Source: Manis javanica (taxonomy: Eukaryota; Chordata; Mammalia; Pholidota; Manidae). Taken from it: a stretch of DNA of 64,000 nt. The stretch covers positions 43,652,001 to 43,716,000 of the forward strand of contig NC_133158.1 of assembly GCF_040802235.1 (NCBI RefSeq). The letters are read 5' to 3'. The translations under genes and the position numbers were made by a program. The notes beneath the pieces are model-generated. The model did no database searches. It worked only from the letters and a program-made list of their open reading frames with translations, and was not told the origin of the DNA. Shown here in pieces: positions 58,790 through 64,000 of this stretch (within the stretch, counting starts at the first letter, position 1; each line of letters starts with the position of its first letter).

Positions 58790-59480
58790 TTGAAAGTCCC
58801 CAGATGACATTTTTGTCAAAGCCTTTAGACCACAATGCTCACTCAGAGAGATTTTTGAGTATTGGGAGCTGGGGTGGCAGGGAGCAGCCTAATTGTTATG
58901 CATCATGATGGCACAGAGCATTATGCATCACGCTTGCTTTTCTGCTTTTTAAACACCTGTTATGGATGATGAAACTAATTTAAATGGCAAACAGGGCTCT
59001 CCCCTGCACAGAAGTCCTGTGATGTCACATTCTTCTTGCAGGGCTTCATTGCCGCCTCTCATGGAAGCCCCTCAAACAGGCACATTTTAATAGATGCTTT
59101 AGTAATTAGCTTAGAGATAATTGCCAGTCAAGGGAAAATAACCTTTTATCAAAGGTGCCTTGAAAGTGGCATGTTCAGAGAAGAAACAAGTGATCTGATT
59201 TGCGCTTCCACTTGCTTCCTGTTCCCTCCTGGCATTTCTGTGGAATAAAATACTATAAATAGGGAAATGTAGAAAAAAAGGGAAAGTGTGGGTGTGGAAG
59301 GGGAAGCCGGAGCTGTCAAATTGTTAAGACAAATGGGGCTCAGAGAATCCTAATTAAACCTGAAATTGCTCAGAAACAGGAAGTATGCATTCCTAATTGT
59401 TGGCACCAGGAAAAAAAAAATCTAATTCTTTGCATATCTTTAAATAAGGATAACCCATTCTTTGGCTGTGCCAGATTTCA
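58790..59480. promoter_or_regulatory. Candidate conserved intronic enhancer
   Basis: A repeat-free, low-CpG stretch is dense in homeodomain/POU-like sites. ttatgcatca occurs twice (58,896-58,905 and 58,921-58,930). TAATTA/AATTAG-type cores lie around 58,977 and 59,102, and a TCF/LEF-like atcaaagg at about 59,149. The composition resembles vertebrate neural noncoding elements. This is inference only, because I have no cross-species data. Confidence 0.35.
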
Positions 59481-60685
59481 GTCCCTACCCATTGCATCAG
59501 CAAATGTCCTGATTTTAAGTGCGGTCAAGTTCACCTCCAATGTTCAGCGTCAGATGTACTACAGACATTCCAAAGGGAGCAGGGCAGGGAAGCATGCATA
59601 GATTTTTGTTTCTAATTTTCTTCTCCTGGACATCTTCTGGTTATATCCTGTGAAGATCTTAGCGCGGTCAAACCCTCAGAAACATTATTTGAGTGTGCAA
59701 AAACTAAAATAATACCAGTACATATTCTCAAGACTCAGGGCATATATTCTCAAGAAATAGGGTTGTTCTGAAGACAGCCCTCTGTGTTGCTTTAACAATA
59801 ACAACATTGTTCTGTGGGCCAGTCACATCTGCAGGTCAACATTACATCATTTTCCCACTCTTCCCTAAGATTAACTAAAATCTCTCAGTGTCAATGAACT
59901 ATTTATTTCTTAGTGTGGCTGCTAAGCCTTTAGTACCAACACAATGGAGATAAACAGCTCCCTTCCTTATCCATGCACTTCTTTGTGTGAGCTTTTAAAA
60001 TAGCTATTAGATGTAACTGAGCAAAAGTAATACTGCCCTTTTTCATAGCGTGTCTCTTCAGGAGAGATTTCAGCACGTCTGACTTTGATCCTTTCTCTGC
60101 TATGTTAAGAGGTAGGGCTGTCACACTGATTATTCTTAAGATTTCCAGCAACAACACTAGTAAAGTTTTAAGCATTGCAGCTTGAGTTTAAATATTGAAA
60201 ACATTTTCTAGGGTTCTGAAAGGTGTGACTGGCGGTATACTAGCTGGAGAGATGGTAGGGTTCTGTGGATTCTATGTGAGTGAAAAAAGAATGGTTGGCA
60301 TACCCAGCCCCTGGGTTGGGGGGCACAAAAACCTGTTTTCAGCCCGCTGCAGTTATTCTGGTCGCATAGGCTTATGGGCGCCTTTTCTCTGCTTCCTCTT
60401 GGGTATTATGTGGTTCCTGGGTGGCAGCTGTGAATTTCAACTGTATCTGTGCAACGACTGGAAAATTTCAAGTGACCAAAAGATTCAGGGAGTCAGGCTC
60501 ACCTCATAGCCCTGTCTTCACGTGCCACAGTTATTGAGATTAGTAACCGTATGTTTGGTCTCATTGGCTTCTATTCTCTTGCTCAACTATGGTCTTTATG
60601 TCAAAGAAGTGTGGGTTCAAATGTGGCCAGCCTGTCCCCCAGCCCTTTGCAGAATGCTGCTTTGGCTTACTCATTCTGTCGTCAT
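59481..60685. other. Intronic sequence with no feature seen
   Basis: No gene recognised. Confidence 0.45.
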
Positions 60686-60689
60686 CTGA

Positions 60690-61260
60690 TACATTTGTTA
60701 GGATATGTTTGGCTGTAAATAGTATATATTTTCATGCAAATTTGCCCTTTGTTGTTTACTTCACTTTCTATTGTTCTCTTCTCTCTTTCCTTACACTACA
60801 AAGCCAGATTTCTCTAAATACATGTCTATACTCACTGACCCATGTCCTTATCTTGTACTCACTCAATACCCAGTCTGTCAACTCGAATGAGCCCTTCCCC
60901 GTCACTAAAACAGCTGACTTGGAGATCACGAATGACTTCCGTGTTGCCAAATTCAGTGGGCAGTTTTAGGCCTCACAGTAGTTCTCAACACGGTGACCAT
61001 TTCCCTCCAAGCCACAGTCTCCTCCTTGGCTTGCCACGTCCGTCACTCTCCTGCTTTCTCCTGTTTTCCTTGCCTCTACCTTGGTCATCTTTGCCAGATC
61101 GTGCCTGGCCTCTCGGTGTTAGAATTCCTTAAGGCTCGACCCTAAGCTCTATCTTTATTCTCAACTTTGCTTTGGGGTGATAAAATGCATGCCCATAACT
61201 CACTACTTCTGGTCCCACTATGCATTGCAGACCTGTATAGTCAATTATCTAGATGTATCC
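60690..61260 (+). mobile_element. LINE-2 internal fragment
   Basis: L2-like blocks in sense orientation: 'ccttccccgtcactaaaacagctgactt', 'gccaaattcagtgggcag', 'ccacagtctcctccttggcttgccacg', 'ctttgccagatcgtgcctggcctc', 'gaccctaagctctatctttattctcaa'. Heavily mutated. Confidence 0.6.
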
Positions 61261-62890
61261 ACTTGGCGCTTTCAGAGTCACATCTACAGCTAATAGGCTG
61301 AACCCAATTCCATCTTCTCCCTCTGCCATCCCCCCACCAAATAGCCAGGCCAGAGGGAGTGGGTAAGAACTGTTTGGACGTATTCGTACAGAAATCACAG
61401 AAGGTGGGATGGAATTCAGGGTCAGGGCAGCTGCGGGTGTGGTTGTCTGGCGAGAGCCACGTGGCAGGGATGGTTGTCTGGCTGCCGAGGCAGTGTGGGG
61501 GTGTGGCCCGTGGCTGCTGAGCTGCAGGTGTGAGCACCAGGAGGCTGCCTGGTAAGGCTGGCCATCGCCTTCCTTCCCTGGCTCTGGTAGGAAGGCCTCA
61601 GATGGGAGCACCTGCAGTGGAGGTGAAAGGGCTTGTCCTTCCTCAGCATGGTCATTGGGGGTGGGGAGTTCGTGGGGCAGTGCTAAGGGTCTCTGCCTGC
61701 CACTTATTTGGTAGATCACTCTGGAACCGCTTCCTGCCCCTTCTCGGGTATTTCCCCCAATCTAAGGAAAATTTACTCTGCATTTTTTCAGTGACATTTT
61801 CCCTGTAATCCTCAGAGCTTTTCCCAGTATATTGTCCTTCTCCTAAGCCATGTCTTCCACTCCCCAATGCCAGGAGGTTGGAGGATGGAGAAGGAATAGT
61901 CTCTTTCCACTGGAGCACCAGTGCCTCACATGGAGACATGGTGCTTGGAAATCACCGTTGACAGCAGGTAAGAAGTGAGAAAGAGCAGAACCCTGAGCAA
62001 GTCGGGCTGGCAGTGGTCCCAGGGGCCTGTCCTACATGGGATCCCATGTGCATCTTCAAGACAGCTATGCAGCCTGGCTCAGCCCAGAGGGAGGTTATGT
62101 GGGAGATACAGATTCCCCAAGACAAGAACATAAGGCCAGACCTGAACACCACCCAAAGCTGAGCTGGCTGCTCTCGGTCTCCAGGCTCCCACGGCACCTG
62201 CCCAGTTCCTGTGAGTCTCGGACTCATTCTGTCTCTGCTGACCTCTTTCAGCTGCTTCTCTGGTGTGGGCCACTGGCCGTGCAGTCCTAGGGCCCCCTAC
62301 CCAGTTCCTGGAGGAAAGAATATGTCCCTGCTTGGGTCCATCTTTGGGTGAATTTAAATCTCTTTATAGTGTGCTTGTTCCTCAGGCTTCACGTTGGTGA
62401 ACCTGTGGGAGAAATCAGCCGATTAAAATCCTGCAGGTGTTATTAAGCATTTGGTAGGTATCAGCCAAGTGACTGAGTGCAGCCAGGATTTATTTTTGGA
62501 GGTTAAGAGTTTCAAAAAGAAAAGCTTGCTGAAGCATTGGCTCTCTAAACTGCAGAGGTACATGTACTGATTTTGGGGTTCTGGCTAAGATATAATACCT
62601 TCAGGGAGTCAGTCTGTGTCTCACGCATCACCAGGGGCTCTTTCTCTCCCTCCTTGAGTCTGCACATCATGGTATGAAAATGATGAGATCAGACTTCCTT
62701 CCCTGGCAGATGCCCCCTGGAAAGGACTTTGAAAACCCCAACCAAGGGCACACTGAGCCTTCTGTTCTGTTTGATGTCCAGCTTTGCCAGGGCCTGTGTT
62801 CATTTGACTTAATGGCATGCTTGTCCCTGGGGGCTATGACCCCGAGTTGTCCCCACACATTGGAGACAGTCACAGCACATCCTCTCATTT
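61261..62890. other. Intronic sequence with no feature seen
   Basis: Open stretches occur on both strands (for example 61,249-61,719) without domains or splice context. Not credited as exons. Confidence 0.4.
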
Positions 62891-62894
62891 CAGC

Positions 62895-63055
62895 TCTCCA
62901 GTGATTTGTGTGGAAGAGTTTATTCTTATTTCAGCTGCATAGGTGAGAAAACCGAAGTCAGGGAGGTTAGGGCAGGCAGCTAGTAACTGCTGTGGTCAGG
63001 ATCCAAGCCCAGATCTCTCTCACCCCAAAGCCTAACCACTCTACCACCCACTTAC
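62895..63055 (-). mobile_element. MIR SINE fragment, antisense
   Basis: 'gcataggtgagaaaaccgaagtcagggaggttagggcagg', 'gatccaagcccagatctctc' and 'cctaaccactctaccac' are the reverse complement of the MIR head half. Confidence 0.65.
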
Positions 63056-63940
63056 ATTCCTGGTTCAAAGGTCACCCATCAGAGTAGGCTGGCCTCCTGG
63101 GCCCAGTAAAGTTTCCAGCAGATCCTTCTCTTTTGATGTAAGTTTTATACTGCTTTCCAGCCAACCCCCAGAGAAAAACAACTTATGTTCTTCCAAGAAC
63201 ACTTCCCTCTGAATATTACTGTGCTACCCCTCTGTGTGCAGTCCTGGGGAGCAGGACTATAGCCACTCAGAAACTTCTGGCAGCCCAGGGACAGAGGCCA
63301 TCAGGATGGCAGAACATTCATCGATGCTCTGCGAGAAAATGTATAGCAGCATTTAGACTGAAAGGCAGAGCAGGTTCAGCTGTCTGTTCTGTCCACAAGC
63401 TCAGCCATGTGCCATAACCTGACAGCTTTAGCAGAAGAGCCAGAAGCTTCTGGCACTGCGAAGCAGCAGACGGATGGCTGCCCCTTCTGGAGGGCCACTG
63501 TCAGCTGGCCTGAAATCAGGAGGCCACACCATGTTCTCTGCTGATATTTTTTTTCCCAAAGACTAGTTTGCTGGGTCTTTAGCTAAATGTCACGTCTGTG
63601 GCTCATACCTGCGTCATCACACTTTTCCTAGACGTGAAGCTTGTGAGTCACTTAACGAGGAGCCATTTGAAGGGTGGATTTTGTGAAACCTTTTTTAAAG
63701 CATTATTTTGATATCCAGAAAAATGCCCATTTTCTCCTTCCACTAGAGCTCAGTTCAACAAATGACTATTGAAAGATGGCGATAGGCAAGGGACTGTGCT
63801 GCGACTCTAACAAAGATGAGAACGCCAGTTGACAGGAAGCTGAGATCCTCTGGGGGACACGGACATGGATCAACAAACTCCAGTCCAAGGCAGGTGGGTC
63901 TGTGCTGGCTGATTACAAGGCCTAGTGTGTGGGCCAGTGA
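63056..63940. other. Intronic sequence; L2-like tail near 63,750
   Basis: No gene recognised. About 63,748-63,880 ('ttcaacaaatgactattgaaagatgg') resembles an antisense L2/MIR-type tail. Confidence 0.4.
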
Positions 63941-63942
63941 TA

Positions 63943-64000
63943 TGCATTTTAATTTTATTTTTAGATTTTTAACAACTTTATTGAGGCATAATTTATATAA
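63943..64000 (-). mobile_element. L1 3' end, antisense, cut by window end
   Basis: 'aacaactttattgaggcataatttatataa' is the antisense of an old L1 3' terminus. The rest lies beyond the window. Confidence 0.6.

Larger units (their letters stand above)
34589..64000 (+). other. DSCAM: DSCAM intron 1 (5' part)
   Basis: Everything after the donor at 34,589 belongs to the first intron. No second coding exon with plausible acceptor and donor is recognised to the window's end. This agrees with the very large first intron known for mammalian DSCAM. Repeats and candidate regulatory pieces inside are listed separately. Confidence 0.8.

Noticed and set aside
1-64000. CRISPR arrays, operons, bacterial-type promoters or ribosome binding sites
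   Set aside because: Spliced vertebrate gene structure and mammalian retroelements throughout show this is nuclear mammalian DNA. No regularly spaced short repeats of that kind occur.

Overview
This is nuclear DNA from a placental mammal. It is intron-rich and dominated by LINE-1, HAL1, L2, MIR, MaLR LTRs, hAT and Tigger-like DNA transposons, and it contains the first exon of a recognisable vertebrate gene. I see no primate Alu, rodent B1/B2, carnivore tRNA-Lys SINE, ruminant BovB/tRNA SINE or pig PRE1. That argues against those groups, but I cannot name the species from sequence alone.

Layout. Positions 1-33,850 are intergenic. They hold an old antisense L1 (1 to about 4,430), a HAL1 (about 4,700-5,900), MER5A, MaLR, MIR and L2 relics, and then a nested insertion block. 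In that block an old hAT element was split by a nearly full-length antisense L1 (about 10,534-18,085), which was itself split by a complete, open-reading-frame-intact retrocopy of RIDA (12,647-13,678). Older L1 ends, two LTR-like relics and a 21-bp minisatellite (24,007-24,440) follow. Next is a two-LTR endogenous retrovirus (24,512-28,756) with a clean 6-bp target duplication (ctgctc) and only wrecked env and integrase remnants inside.

The host gene is DSCAM, read on the + strand. A strong CpG island (about 33,870-34,620) carries the promoter, a leader with a series of short upstream ORFs and a CGG repeat, and coding exon 1 (34,546-34,588; signal peptide MWILALSLFQSFAN, phase-1 donor GTGAGC). 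Everything from 34,589 to 64,000 is then the start of DSCAM intron 1. It includes a second CpG island at about 38,700-39,450, L2/MIR/DNA-transposon relics and at least one stretch (about 58,790-59,480) that looks like a developmental enhancer.

The most interesting items are: (i) an ERV whose LTRs contain what looks like a fossil tRNA-Lys1,2-type primer site about 100 nt upstream of the working tRNA-Lys3-type site, as if a primer switch lengthened U5; (ii) the same ERV's scrambled interior, with integrase between two env pieces, a CX6CC-type Env behind a betaretrovirus-like LTR, and gag-pol replaced by 1.7 kb of AT-rich noncoding DNA; (iii) an L1 3' transduction with its own ATTAAA signal and target duplication; (iv) the intact RIDA retrocopy; (v) the uORF cascade in the DSCAM leader. 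All assignments were made by eye. Repeat family names and boundaries are approximate.
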